Shown here piece after piece: positions 35,696 through 46,736 of a DNA stretch of 64,000 nucleotides (the stretch's first letter is position 1; each line of letters opens with the position of its first letter). Source of the stretch: Rhizomys pruinosus (lineage: Eukaryota > Chordata > Mammalia > Rodentia > Spalacidae); NCBI GenBank assembly GCA_009823505.1, contig VZQC01006609.1, forward strand, positions 963,768 to 1,027,767, in the 5' to 3' direction. The notes under the pieces are model-generated. The model saw nothing but the letters and a program-made list of their open reading frames with translations, searched no databases and was not told where the DNA came from. Both the position numbers and the translations under genes were made by a program.

Positions 35696-36331
35696 CCATG
35701 AACGTGTGATGCTCTAAGTACTTTGGTTTGTAACATCTTCGCACCCGTGCGGTTGGGTTGAGCCAGCCTGGGTTGGCCCAGCACAGAGTGGAGGGGCCTG
35801 GCCCAGTAGGGTGACCCTTCCTAGTGAGCGTGGGAGGCCAAGTGCAGAGGCTCCTCTGGCTTCACTGATTGCGCCGGTAGTCCTGAGCCCAAGATATTAA
35901 ATCACTCTGGGACTGGAGCAGTTCCTCTCTGCATCTGAAGCGGGGCCATAAACCAGACTGACTTACTGGCAGTGCTCAGCAGCCCCGTTGTTTATGGCCA
36001 GCGTCTGCTCTGATTGGTAGATGCCTGTACTGTGCCCATTGTTAAATATTTGAATATGGGCCTGCCATAAACCAACACTGGGACTTCCACACTTGGATGC
36101 TCACCCACCTCCTGTGGGGAGGGTGGGGACTGCTGTCTGACAGTTGGCACTCCTGGCATTCCGCTACACAGCTGAGCCAACAGGGCCTGGCAGTCGCAGA
36201 CATCCACCAGGCCTCCAGCGTGCAGGGGTTTGGGGTGTTTTCCTAGAACGGACCTTGTGATAAGGACTTAAGGACTGGGGGAAGGAGATCTTAGGACCCC
36301 TAAGGAAGAGATGAGGATGTAATACAGAGGA
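35696..36331 (+). other. Unique intronic sequence, nothing recognised
   Basis: No repeat or exon recognised. Confidence 0.5.
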
Positions 36332-36660
36332 GGATGGATTTTCTGCTGCTATAACAAAATACTACAAACTGGGTAATGTATAAGGAAGAGAGGTTCATTA
36401 GCTCATGGTTCTGGAGGCTGGAAGTTCAAGAACACCATGACAGGATCTGATGATGGTCTTTATGTAGTATTATATGAGAGTAAGCATGCTAGCTCGGGAC
36501 TTTCTTCTTATATAGGCCTTTGCAAGGGCCACGCCCTCATAACCTCACCTGATTCTGATGACTTCCCAAAAGCCACATCTCCAGATGCCAACAGTTATAC
36601 ATTTAGAGACAACATTTTCTGAAGCCTGAGCTTTTGGAGGTGCATTCAGAGCACAGCACA
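36332..36660 (-). repeat. MaLR-type LTR, reverse orientation
   Basis: Starts 'ttttctgctgctataacaaa' and 'ctgggtaatgtataaggaag', with 'ctcatggttctggaggctgg' later: the reverse complement of a MaLR LTR 3' end. Confidence 0.75.
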
Positions 36661-37090
36661 GACCAAGTCATCACTGGAGACAGCTAGAGACAAATCATCT
36701 TAGGGGACTCCAAAAGCCAGTGTAGAACATGTGCCTCCCAGCCAGCTCCCCATGTAAACCAAGAGAGCTAGGATGCATATTCACCCCCTCCCCATCTTCA
36801 GCCATCATCTCCAACAGCATTCGCTAAGCCTGCCCCTGGGAGCATTAGGTCGCTGGCCCTTCTGGCCTGTGCATGGCAGGGGCTGGCCATTGGAGGCTAG
36901 GCTGCTGTGTGTGGCCCTGAGGGTGAGAGGACCCAGCACCAACTGTATCTGCTGCGAATGCCTTCCCACCACCATCAGGGGCCCCAGGCCTTGTGAACAA
37001 CTGGAACCCTGAGCACAAAAGAACTCTAGCTTCATCTACCACTGTTGAGAATACAGAATGGTGCAGGCACTGTATGAAACCACTGGACTA

Positions 37091-37350
37091 GGGGCTGGAG
37101 AGATGGCCTAGCGGTTAAGAGCACCAACTGCTCTTGCAGAGGACCCGGGTTCAATCCCCAGTACCCACGTTCGATCCCCAGTATCCACATGGTGGCTGAG
37201 AACAGTCTTTAACTCCAGTTCCAGGGGAATCTGACACCCTCTTCTGACCTTCATGGCATTGCATGGGTGCACAAATCTACATGCAGACAGTACATTCATA
37301 CACATACAAAAATAAATGAATAAATAAATAAATACAATAACAACAACAAA
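37091..37350 (+). repeat. B2/B3-type SINE with duplicated B-box segment
   Basis: Full element. The segment 'ttcaatccccagtacccacg' is followed at once by 'ttcgatccccagtatccaca', a ~20-bp tandem duplication covering the Pol III B box. AAATAAATAAATAAAT tail. Confidence 0.95.
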
Positions 37351-37365
37351 AAAAAACCACTGGAC

Positions 37366-37790
37366 TATTCCTCAATAAGTTAAACAGAATGGCCCTGTGA
37401 CCCAGCAATTCTACTCCTATGTATATAAACAACAACGAAAATAATTAAAATAGGCATTCAAACAAAAATATCTACACATTGTTCACATCAGCATTATTCA
37501 CAGCCCAAAGGAGGAAATGACCCAAGCATCTGCCAGCCGAGGAGTGCGCAGAGAGAATGTGTTAGACCCAAGCCAGGGAGAATTAGCCATTGGAAGGAAT
37601 GGAGTTCCACCACCAGTGCTAACATGGATCAAGCTTGCAGGTGGTGTGAAGTAAAAGGCAGACACGAGAGCCCGCAGACCTGTTCTGTTGAAATGAATGT
37701 CCGAGCCAGGGACCGCCGAGTGGCTTTGTGATGGGTGCAGGGTTTCCTTAGGGAATGTCAGTGCACCAAAGGGCAGGATTGTACACTTTG
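37366..37790 (+). repeat. Ancient L1 3'-region fragment
   Basis: 'tgtgacccagcaattctact', 'ttcacatcagcattattcac' and 'aacatggatcaagcttgcag' follow the known L1 order. Confidence 0.8.
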
Positions 37791-37829
37791 AATAGTGAAG
37801 ATGGTAAGTTCAGTGGGATGTGTATTTTG

Positions 37830-37831
<2 letters not shown>

Positions 37832-37880
<49 letters not shown>
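37832..37880 (+). repeat. (GA)n microsatellite
   Basis: About 24 uninterrupted GA units. Confidence 0.97.
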
Positions 37881-37884
<4 letters not shown>

Positions 37885-38122
37885 GGAAGGTTCATAACCA
37901 AGCTGACTTCAAACTCACTATAGGATGCCCTTGGACTCCTGATCCCCCTTTTCCCTCCCCCACTTCCGCCGACCGCCATCACCACACTTGATTAATGCAG
38001 TGCTGGGGATCAAACCCCGAATCTTTGCCATGCTATATAAACACTTTTGCAACTGAGCTGTATCCTGAGCCGACCAAGCTGGATGGTGAGCATTAGGCAG
38101 CACTTGAACTCATCTCCCAACA

Positions 38123-38335
38123 GCATGGACTTCCTGCTGCTATAACAGAATACTACAGACTGGCTAATTTATTAAAAAAAAATAGAGGTTCGTTTAGTTC
38201 ATGGTTAGGATTGTTCTTAAAATACTGCAGTCTGAGATGCCAGGTACTGTCTCTGTTCTATAGGAGGGAACCAAACTCTATCTGGGGCCCGTATCACCTG
38301 GGATCTAACAGCCAGGCATGGTACCCATGACAGGA
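38123..38335 (-). repeat. MaLR-type LTR fragment, reverse orientation
   Basis: 'cctgctgctataacagaata' and 'cagactggctaatttatt'. Confidence 0.65.
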
Positions 38336-40456
38336 TGCTGCTGGAGCAGAGCTCCGCAGATTGGCCTCGTTTCTGTAGGGACAGTACTACCAGAGGTGGC
38401 TGGTGGGGAGACCTGTCTGCTTCTCAGAGAAGCAGTTCTGTAGCAGAGAGGCTGGGCGGGGGAGTAGGTGTCCAGCTGGAAAATTGCGGGGCATCTTGTC
38501 TTAAATATAATATTAAATTGGCATTTTTAATTAGTACACTTAGAAAAGGCCACCAGCAATTACCTGGGACACCAGGAAGGCGTGAGCAGGCAGGAGCCCA
38601 TGAGGAAGCCACAAAGGACCATTTGAGCAGCGCATAATTGAGGAGAAAATGGACAAAATTCCAGGAAATTACAGGGTGGATGACAGCAGCTGACGGCCCG
38701 CCCCTGTCCTGCCCGGCACCCCCCTGGCTGGGAGGACCCTAGTGTCAGGACTGGGAGGGCCATTTGGGATATAGGCTCAGTCACACAGCCTTGGCTGGAG
38801 GGCCAATGTGGCCTTCCCACAATTCCCTTGACCTCACTGGGTCCGCTGCCTGGGCTGGGCCCTGAGGAGTCTGGCAGGTGAGATCTGTGCTCTGGGCTGC
38901 AGGCTGTAGGGAATCATTGTGCTGTGGATGAATAGATTATGTGGGGGCCTCAGTCCCCCTGGGGAATCTGCCCACACCAGGTAACTTGGTGCCTCCCAGA
39001 CTTCACGGTGAAAAGGCAATGCATGAATTCACGGAAACCGGGTGTCAAGGCCGGAAAGGCTTTCAGGGCTTTAGGTTCTATCCTTCAAAATACACAACGT
39101 GCTCTCCTCTGCTCCCACTTTACCCTTGTCACCTGGAAAGCTTTGAGAGAACTTTGAGAAGGTGAGATCGACTTACCTGTGATGTCACACACCCTACCCT
39201 TCTACCCTAGGACAAAAAGAGCACTGAGCTTGCAATGTAGGTGCTAGGAGCCGGGTTCAAGTGCTGCCAAACGCTTTCCTACTCAGCACCTTGTTTCCGC
39301 CCCTGGCTTCTCTACCTAGCTGCCCTTCTGAGCACTGGATGACCACGTTGGGCTTCTCCTTCTGGAGCTTCCAAACTACACACCCAGGTCCTGGTGATTT
39401 CAGGCTCTCCTCTCCCGAGGCTAAAGTGACAAGCCATCCCAGCCTGCCTGGGGCTTCCTGGGCTTGGCACATGTGCCAGGTCCCCTTATTCTTGAGGCTC
39501 CCTTCCATTAAAAGGCCATAGGGAACCAGGGAGCACTAGGAGAAGATGTCCTGTGCCAGGGCTTCGAGGACAGGTTGTGGACCGTTGCCCTGATACTTGG
39601 GGTGGCCCATGTCCATCCAGGGCTCTGCATCCTGCTAAGGGTGACCTCTGCCTTCCAATCCTTGTCTAGAGGACAGGAACCAGACCCTGGACTAGAGTGA
39701 CCATCTTGAGGCCGGGCCACCTCTTAGCCTCTATGTATTTCAACGAAGGCCAAATGGATTTTTAAAATATTGCACATTAGAAAAGTAGCTTCTGTTGGCA
39801 AAAGGTGGAAAGTCTAGCTCAAGTAGAACAAGAAAAACAAAGGCAGGGAACGGTGCGAACATCAGTTCTGATAGCTGAGAAACCCAGAACACTGGGCAAC
39901 ATGGGGCCCAGAGGCTGTGCACCTGCAGTCCAGCAGGAATTGCATCTCAACGCCAGCAGGCCTGCTTGCCTCCTCTCAGGCTGGTTCTTGCCATGTGGTC
40001 TCAAGTTGGTCCATTCACCAACCCAGTGGAATGACGGCTCCAATCCCAGCCTTGGCTTCCATCAGCTAGTTTGGATCATGTCCTCACCCCTGTGACCATC
40101 ATTGTGATGGGGGTGGTGGAATGCTCTGATTGGATAGGGCTGAGTTAGTTAGGTGCCCAACTTGGAACATCAGAATTGATGCAACAGAGGCCTACCTTAA
40201 TCTGAGCCACACGAGAAAGGTCTCCAAATTAAAATCAGAAATATAGCTGTCTGTTTCTCACCTAGAATATGGTGAATGACAGTTTCATTTACAGCCAGGT
40301 ACAGTCTGTGACAAGTGGCCCAGGACAAAAGCAGAGGCCCAGGTCAGCCCAAGGACGCTTAGGGGCTCTTAAGATGGTTGGTGGCCTACCGGAAGTTCAT
40401 TGGATGGCTGAGTCCTGGGGAAGCCCCGCCACTTGGGCAAAGTAGGAAGGAATGAG
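38336..40456 (+). other. Unique intronic sequence upstream of the first exon
   Basis: No SINE for 2.1 kb before the exon. An AT-rich TTTTAATTAGTACAC block lies at about 38505-38545. Nothing else recognised. Confidence 0.55.
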
Positions 40457-40505
40457 CCTGACCTGTCTACTGTCCTGACCTGTGTACTGTCCTCGGTCAC
40501 TCTAG
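40457..40505 (+). promoter_or_regulatory. Cdh23: 3' splice site with a duplicated branch-point segment
   Basis: Two 17-bp units, 40457-40473 and 40474-40490, are identical at 16 of 17 positions and each contains a CTGAC branch-point consensus. The putative branch adenosines are 40461 and 40478, 45 and 28 nt before the exon. No AG occurs between either site and the acceptor AG at 40504-40505, so both are usable in principle. Branch-site use is inferred from motif and spacing only. Confidence 0.6.
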
Positions 40506-40648
40506 GTTCTTCTGTGACACAGTTGCTGGCCCGAGACATGGACAATGACCCCCTGGTGTTTGGCGTGTCTGGGGAGGAGGCCTCCCGCTTCTTCGCCGTG
40601 GAGCCTGACACTGGCGTGGTGTGGCTCCGACAGCCACTGGACAGAGAG
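40506..40648 (+). CDS. Cdh23: Cdh23 coding exon, first half of EC1 (exon 4 in human numbering)
   Basis: This 143-nt exon starts in phase 1 after an AG acceptor at 40504-40505 and ends in phase 0 before a GT donor at 40649 (GAG|GTAGGA). By phase and by alignment to the remembered protein it corresponds to coding nucleotides 146-288, codons 49-96. The translation contains DMDNDPLVFGVSGEEASRFF, then AVEPDTGVVWLRQPLDRE. DMDND (precursor 59-63) supplies acidic ligands of the calcium site at the exposed tip of EC1, and the terminal DRE (94-96) is the classical calcium-binding motif near the base of a cadherin repeat. EC1-EC2 of cadherin-23 form the handshake with protocadherin-15 EC1-EC2 outside the stereocilium membrane. 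No stop, frameshift or missing key residue is seen. Both splice sites are canonical. A human USH1D allele is known at the equivalent donor (c.288+1). Confidence 0.97.
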
Positions 40649-41348
40649 GTAGGACACGCCACTTCCCTGTCCCAGTCCCCTCGGGTCCAGGGCAGACACA
40701 GGAAGAGGGGGCCTCAGCATCTTGGGACGAACCTTCCTCTAAGACCCCATTCTGCCTCTGCTGGGGCCTCCTTCTATCTCAAGGGTAGATGGACCTGGGG
40801 TTGGATTGGGATAGATTGGGGTCTCTAAGTCAGCAAGAGAGACAGAGTGGCCTGGGGTATCCCTGTGAAATGGGGCTCCGTGGGTCCCCTAGTCTACCTT
40901 TAGCTGCAACAAACATGCCTCTAAAAGCCATTTTCTAGATAGCAGTAGTTCACAGCATGGTGGTCTTAGCAGATGGGGGAAGGGTTTGAACACTGCCCTA
41001 ACCCTTGCCCTCTCCTACAACTCCATTTCTCAGGAATTTGCCACAAAAGGGTCTGTGGCTTGCTCAGTATCAGACAGCCACGCAGAAGCAGAAGCACGAT
41101 GAGCACCCAAGCCTCTCGACTTTCTTGGCTTGCTACTCTTTTGAGGAATGATCTGGATCTTCCAGCTGCCTCCCCAGTAGAGAGGGCAGTCCTAACTTTC
41201 AGAGTTAACCTTTGAACCCCAGACTCAGATGAGGCCCTACCTGGGCAGTGCTGGAACCCCTGAATCTATGCCTAGGGCCAGCACCTAGGGCCCCGCTCCC
41301 CAGCACACCTCTCTAACCCTACCCTCTAACTCCCTTCTCTTCTTTCAG
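40649..41348 (+). other. Cdh23: Cdh23 intron between the first two exons (700 bp)
   Basis: GT-AG intron. It holds no recognisable SINE or long simple repeat, only unique sequence, and ends in a pyrimidine tract before AG. Confidence 0.9.
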
Positions 41349-41396
41349 ACTAAGTCCGAGTTCACGGTGGAGTTCTCTGTCAGTGACCACCAGGGG
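41349..41396 (+). CDS. Cdh23: Cdh23 coding exon, 48-nt microexon-like piece of EC1 (exon 5)
   Basis: A 48-nt exon of 16 codons (97-112) reads TKSEFTVEFSVSDHQG. It is phase 0 at both ends, so skipping it would keep the frame but delete a beta strand of EC1 and D109, an acidic residue of the tip calcium site. The acceptor has a long pyrimidine tract (cttctctttctttcag-like, AG at 41347-41348) and the donor is the strong GGG|GTGAGT at 41397. The next intron is only 133 bp, so exon or intron definition is both feasible. The sequence following DRE with TKSEFTVEFSVSD is what I recall for cadherin-23 in mammals and not for other long cadherins. The equivalent human donor is c.336+1. Confidence 0.97.
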
Positions 41397-41529
41397 GTGA
41401 GTGTCCCCTGAGGCGCCCCCCCCATTGCCCTGGGAGGTCTGTTCCCAGACTTAGCAGGTCCCTGGGCTATGTGGGTGGCAAGAAGTCAGAGGGAGGTCAC
41501 GAGCACTGAGCCCCTCCCTTCTTTCCTAG
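41397..41529 (+). other. Cdh23: Cdh23 short intron (133 bp)
   Basis: GT-AG intron, beginning GTGAGT and ending in a C/T-rich tract and TAG. It contains a run of eight or more C residues shortly after the donor, a possible G/C-rich intronic splicing element. Confidence 0.9.
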
Positions 41530-41622
41530 GTGATCACAAGGAAGGTGAACATCCAGGTCGGGGATGTGAATGACAATGCGCCCACATTTCACAACCAGCC
41601 CTACAGTGTGCGCATCCCTGAG
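41530..41622 (+). CDS. Cdh23: Cdh23 coding exon, end of EC1, EC1-EC2 linker and start of EC2 (exon 6)
   Basis: A 93-nt, phase 0/0 exon encodes codons 113-143. It reads VITRKVNIQVGDVNDNAPTF and continues to end in YSVRIPE. GDVNDNAP (precursor 123-130) is the DxNDNAPxF linker that binds calcium between EC1 and EC2 and stiffens the tip link; D124 (mature D101) is the site of a human deafness missense allele, and it is intact here. The closing PE is the conserved XPE/XE calcium motif at the start of EC2. The acceptor is tttcctag at 41522-41529 and the donor is GAG|GTAGGA at 41623. A (GT)11 run begins only 21 nt into the following intron. The next EC2 exon was not found in the remaining 22.4 kb. 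Confidence 0.97.
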
Positions 41623-41642
41623 GTAGGAACCTCCTGGACATG

Positions 41643-41664
41643 GTGTGTGTGTGTGTGTGTGTGT
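41643..41664 (+). repeat. (GT)11 tract 21 nt after an exon donor
   Basis: Uninterrupted GT dinucleotides at intron position +21, followed by CTGTGTG. UG-rich RNA so close to a donor can bind TDP-43 or CELF proteins (family knowledge); an effect here is inference. Confidence 0.95.
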
Positions 41665-44600
41665 CTGTGTGATATGTAGTGGTCAACTGCACAACAACAG
41701 CCTGAAGCAAGGCCTGCCCTGTGGAGCCCCACCTGCCCCTGGAGAGACCGGAGTTGGATCATCCTCCCAAGTCTGGTGTGGGCCTTCAACAGGATAGGTG
41801 GGTGGGTCTTGTCCCAGTCTTGTTTGCTTTGGCCAGAATTTGGTCCCTGCAGGCTTAGGGGAGTTTGCAGGTCTCCAGCTATGAGCTCTGGCCCACAGTC
41901 CCCTCTGGCTTCTGTTCTGTGTACTCTGAGTATGTTTGCATGAGTGCATGCGTGTAAAATCAAGCCATCGCTGGTAATTGAGAAGTACAAATTATTGCAT
42001 TACAAACGGTTCATTAATAATCTGGCTCTTGGCTCCCAATGGCACCATGGCTCTTGTCTTTTGCTGTCCCTTGCTATGGCAGCCGATGGCAGTCTCAGGG
42101 TCTGTAGCTATCTATACAAAGACCCTGACTAGGGTGGGGCTGGTAAAGAGCTTTTAACTGGGTTTCCCTCAAGCCGGCCCTGGGGACTCCACCTGGGGTA
42201 GCAGCAGTAAGGGCTGAGGTGGGAATGATGGGATAGAGAGTGTTCTGGAAAGGAAGACTGGCACCAGGTACTTGAGCCCTAACTCCATGAAATCACCTGT
42301 CTCCTGGAGACGGAACAGAAAGAGGCTTGCAAGGCTTTCTTAGGTGAGAGTGGAACTTGCTCAAGGTCACACAGCTGTGACTTTGATCCTGATTTCTGGC
42401 CAGGCTAAAGGCTCCCTGGAGGATAAAGAGATCTTGACTCCCACCCCGGAGGGCCTGGCCCCCATCACTTGGTGGCGAGCCAACAGTCTACACTTGTGCC
42501 ATTTGGAGGGTAGGATGACAACCATGAGGCTGGGAACTGGCCAGAGGTGCCTAGGCCCTTCTTTGCCTGGGACAGACTAGCAGGAGGAGTCCACTGTCCT
42601 CAGCATGGGGCACAGTGCTCTGCACTCTGGCTGCCATGCCCAGGGACAGCAGCTTGGCTCCTGGCTCTCACTCATTTGGAAGTGTCCCTAATTTAATTAA
42701 GGGGCTCTACGTGCCAGCCTGCACTCCAAGCCTGGGCTCAGAAGCCAAGGGCATGGCTCGGAGTTAATGAGCCTTGCGCCCATTGCTCAGCTGCTGTCCT
42801 GGCAGGCCCGGCTACCCTGTGTCCTCCCTGGAGAGGGGACAGCAGACAGCAGCAGGGGCAAGAGAGGACAAGCGGTCGTGCCCCTCCTTCCCAGCTCCTG
42901 GGCTGGGGGCAGCCCTTTCCTCCCTCCTCCTGTAGCCCCTGCTCTGCTGGAACTCCTATCCCTGTGGGCTCCTTAGGACCCCTGGTCTCTGCTGTCCACT
43001 CAGTCAGATAGCGAGGGTTCATCCAGTGTATGTGGTGGCCTCGCTCTGTGCTGCTGCTATTCCTTGGGGCCCTGGCTGGCTATAGGAGTGAAGAATGATA
43101 GTCAGGGCTCAGGGCTACACTCCTCCCCTGTTCCTAGGTCGCTGGGTCCATTTGGGCATGATCTTTAATCCCTCTGGGCCCTAGTCCTCCTTGTTACATA
43201 AGAGGGAGGTGGGATAAAATGGCTGCCTCCTGCCCACCTGCTAAGGAGGGTGTCTATAGAGGACACACAGTGCTGGGAGGGAGCCCTGTAGGGTTTATTT
43301 ACTTGTGAGTAGACACCCCTTGTCACTCGGTGTCCTGATACATGATGCTGGACGTGGGCCATGGGGTGTGATATCAGCTAAACAGAGGCTTAGCCACTTC
43401 TGACCCAAGGTATCTTGGCATAGCCCAGCCTGGGCCTGGTGTGGTTACCTGAGCCAGAACTGAGCTGCCTGGAATAAGTTCCACTTAGGAAACCAGCACA
43501 AGGGCTGCTGGCCCTGGGCCTGCATGGAGACCAGAGTTCTCTGCATGTACTGAAGGTGCCCTGCCACCCATGCCGCTTCCCCGAGAGGCAAGTTCAGTGA
43601 CCAAGGCCCATGAACAGGAGCCAAGCGAGTCTGAAGAGCAAGTGACGAGGTAGAGGGAGGGGCCAGTGCCTGGTGGTTGCCAGAGTAACTGGAGGAGTCC
43701 CAGGCTTCCTGGAGGAGGTAGCTTTCAGAAGATCTGGCTGAGGACAGAGGACAAAGGTTCCAGTGCTCAGATCTTGCCATGCCAACTGCCACACAAGACT
43801 TGAGATCTCCATGGCCTTTCTGCGGACTTTCAGGCATGGCCAACCAGGGGATCAACCAGGCCTGTTCCTGTCAGGGATCAGAGGTTGGAGCCCAGCAGGT
43901 GATGCCCTTTCTGTCTCAGGGCTTCCCTGTGCCTTAGGGATGGTGGAGAAGTTCCTACCTCCATTTGTCCACCCAACTCCTCCATGGACATTTAAGCCAC
44001 TGTACCAAGTCCCTTACCTTCCTAACTTCCATATCCCCAACCCTAGGTATGGATAATTTGTCCATGTGTCTGGAGGTCAGAACTAGGCTAGGGGAGCAGA
44101 TTGCAGACTGGCTAGGATTCTAGCAAACATACAGTCATTCCCCTGCAGAAGCATAGATGTCCTGAGCCCCCTGGTGCCTGAGAGCATGCAAACAGAAGCA
44201 GGTAACTCAAGAGCCATCTAACACTGCATGTTGGAAAACTGACGAACCAGGGGCTTCCCCAGGGCTCCAGCCGAATGTTTTGGAGACTAGTCAGAAGTAT
44301 CTTCCCAGTCCCTAAGATTGGGCCTCAGTAGACCAGGGAGAGGCTGCGTCAGGATCTGATTTTCTGTGGGTGCTGGGGCTAGTCTGGGGTCATCTCCATC
44401 ACTGAACTCCATTCCTCACTTTTGAAATTTCTTTCGAGGCTGACCTGTTTCCTCCCTGTGTCTACCAAGTAGCTGGTATTATAGGCCTGTTCTAGGGAGG
44501 CTGGGAGCCTGCAGGCTGGTGACTGAGGGCAGCTGTCTTGGATGAAAACATTCAGTGGTTCACGGCTGCTAGGAAATATGGCCATTAGGGATCCCAGTGC

Positions 44601-44812
44601 CTAGGGTCAGGAATAGTGGGGTGGGAGGCACTTCAAGGCCAGGCCCAGCTCCCCCTCCCACTTCCTGCCCCTCCACTGCCGTGTGCCTGCCTAGCCCTGG
44701 CACTGCTACCCCTGAGAGTCCAGCCTGTCCACTGGGAAGGAGGCAGGCAGGTGTGTGTTTGCGTTTGTTTGTGCTCTCTTCCCTCCTGCCCACCCTTCTC
44801 CCCCTCGCTAAG
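41665..44812 (+). other. Unique intronic sequence after the last exon
   Basis: Nothing coding recognised. A MIR scrap (reverse, 'tgctcaaggtcacacagctg') is at 42345-42400. AT-rich TAATTTAATTAAGG lies at about 42687-42703. Confidence 0.5.
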
Positions 44813-45060
44813 TGCCTCTCCATGTAATTATCCATTTTATCAGGGCGAAAGGCCCTGCAATTCACTTGTCGAAGCGCTAACGAGGGAGCGTGGATGCTTT
44901 CAAGTCCACACAGAAAAGGGAAATCCTGCTAGAATTGGCAACTTAATTCAACAAGCCAGCCTCGACAGACCTCATTAAGCCCCCGTGTATTCATTTCAGC
45001 CTAATGGCTGTCACGCTGACTGCTGTTTGATTTGCTGTAATAGACTTTTATGGCATGCCA
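44813..45060. promoter_or_regulatory. Candidate conserved enhancer block
   Basis: About 250 bp of evenly AT/GC-mixed, non-repetitive DNA. It has ATGTAATTATCC, TTGTCGAAGCGCTAACG, CAACTTAATTCAAC and CTGTTTGATTTGC motifs and sits in a repeat-free region. Confidence 0.4.
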
Positions 45061-45537
45061 ATTTGCTCAAACGTGTTTGCCTGTGTCTGTGCCCAGCGGT
45101 ACCGCTCCACTACCTCGGTGAGGGGTGCGGCCTGCCTCACTGACCTTCAGCAACGGCCAGCCCACTCCTCCTGGGCCCAGCCCTCAGTCCTTCAGGGTGC
45201 CCAGGGAGGTGACCGGATGCTGGGGTGTTTGGGCAGGAGAGTGGGTATGAGATTTAGAAGTCAGAAGAGGCTGGTGGCTTCTAGGACAAGCAACCGAGGG
45301 TCCCCTGGAGTCTCAGGGACACTGTGTCCTTGGTGTGCTGACAAGTACAGCTGGGCAGTTGCGGCTTTTAGCCATCTGGTTACAGTGCGCTTTCCCCAGC
45401 ATATCTTCTGGTGTTAGCTTCCGCCACGCTCAGCATGGATTCTTTTTCCCACCAGCCAGGGTACTGTTGAGGTGCCTTAGAGTCTGCCTGCCTGCTTCTC
45501 TCTTACACACTGCACTTTTCATTTATTTATTTATTGT

Positions 45538-45669
45538 CTTTTTTTTTTGAGACAATGTCTCCCTGCCTGGAACTCACTCTGTAGATCAGGCTGGCCTTGA
45601 CATCACAGAGATCTCCTGCCTTTGCCTCCCGAGTGCTAGGATTAAAGGTGTGCGCCACCACGCCCGGCT
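45538..45669 (-). repeat. B1 SINE with internal deletion
   Basis: T-run, 'gagacaatgtctccctgcct' to 'gcgccaccacgcccggc'. About 20 bp missing after 'ctccctg'. Confidence 0.92.
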
Positions 45670-45745
45670 GGGTACTGGGAATCAAACCCTGGTCCTCTGC
45701 AAGAGCAGTCGTCACTCTTAACCGCTGAGCCATCTCTCCAGCCCC
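45670..45745 (-). repeat. B2/B3-type SINE head fragment
   Basis: 'gggtactgggaatcaaaccc' to 'gccatctctccagcccc', fused directly to the B1. Confidence 0.9.
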
Positions 45746-45953
45746 AACACTGCGCTTTTTTAACTAACACTAAAGTCAAACTCAACTCACCCTGTCCTTC
45801 AAGATGCAGATGGGATTGACTCTACATGGTACATTTTGTTGTTCTTGTTGTTTGGGTTGTTGGTTTTTCTTTTTCTATGAATATAACAAATATTTGTGGA
45901 ACAGCTCTGAGATTTTTAAGTCAACTTGGATGTTAAGGGTAGTGGAAAGCTTA

Positions 45954-46173
45954 GGGACTGGAGAGATGGCTCAGTGGTTAAGAACACTGACTGCTTTTGC
46001 AGAGGATGGGGGTTCAATTCCCAGCACCCACATGGCAGCTAACACCTGTCCATAGCTCCAGTTATAGGGAATCCAACGCCCTCTTCTGACCTCTGTGGGC
46101 ACTGTCCAGCATGGGTGCACTTACACACATGCAGGTAATAAATATACACATAAAATAAAAGCAATAAATAAAA
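45954..46173 (+). repeat. B2/B3-type SINE
   Basis: 'gggactggagagatggctca' to an AATAAATAAAATA tail. Confidence 0.95.
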
Positions 46174-46736
46174 TATTAGAAGTTTAATAAAGGCGTCCTG
46201 TCCAGGGACACACTCTGCAGACTCTTCCTCTCTGTGCTTTGGCCACTTGGGGCCTTTTGTGTTTGTGGCCCTCTGTTGCACAGGAGAGCTTGGCTGAGGA
46301 GAGTTGAAAGATGTATTAGTATTCTGTCTCCCGCTTATTCCACTAGGTTCTGTGAGCCTTAGGTGTAGAGGCTCCATCATAGATGTGTCAGGTAGAGTTG
46401 GGCATTTCACAGACACTCATTCTCTGTGTGTGAACCTCTGTAATAGTTTTCATCTGAGTGGCTAAGGGAGGCTGTGGATGGGGGACGGGCATAAAAAGAT
46501 TACAATGTTTCCTATGAAATACACAAAACGAAAAAAGAGTAGTGGATACTTACCTGGCAGGGGAGACACCACCATCACGAAGGTGATTTTCCCACGGTGA
46601 CACTCATCCATTGCACTCCGGGTGTACTGACCCCTTCGATATCCCCAAATGTGGGGAAACTCAACTGCATAATTTGTGGTAGTGGGGGGATGGTGTTCGT
46701 GCTTTCCCCTGTGGGGAAAAAAAATAAAAGAGTAGT
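46174..46736 (+). other. Unique intronic sequence, nothing recognised
   Basis: No repeat or exon recognised. Confidence 0.45.

Noticed and set aside
1..40505. The preceding Cdh23 exon (end of signal peptide to codon 49)
   Set aside because: I looked for text encoding the start of EC1 and saw none; the large intron size makes its absence expected.
40433..40828. 131-codon frame from an ATG upstream of the first exon
   Set aside because: It only overlaps the real exon in frame; the upstream and downstream parts are intronic, and the splice sites and known protein define 40506-40648 instead.
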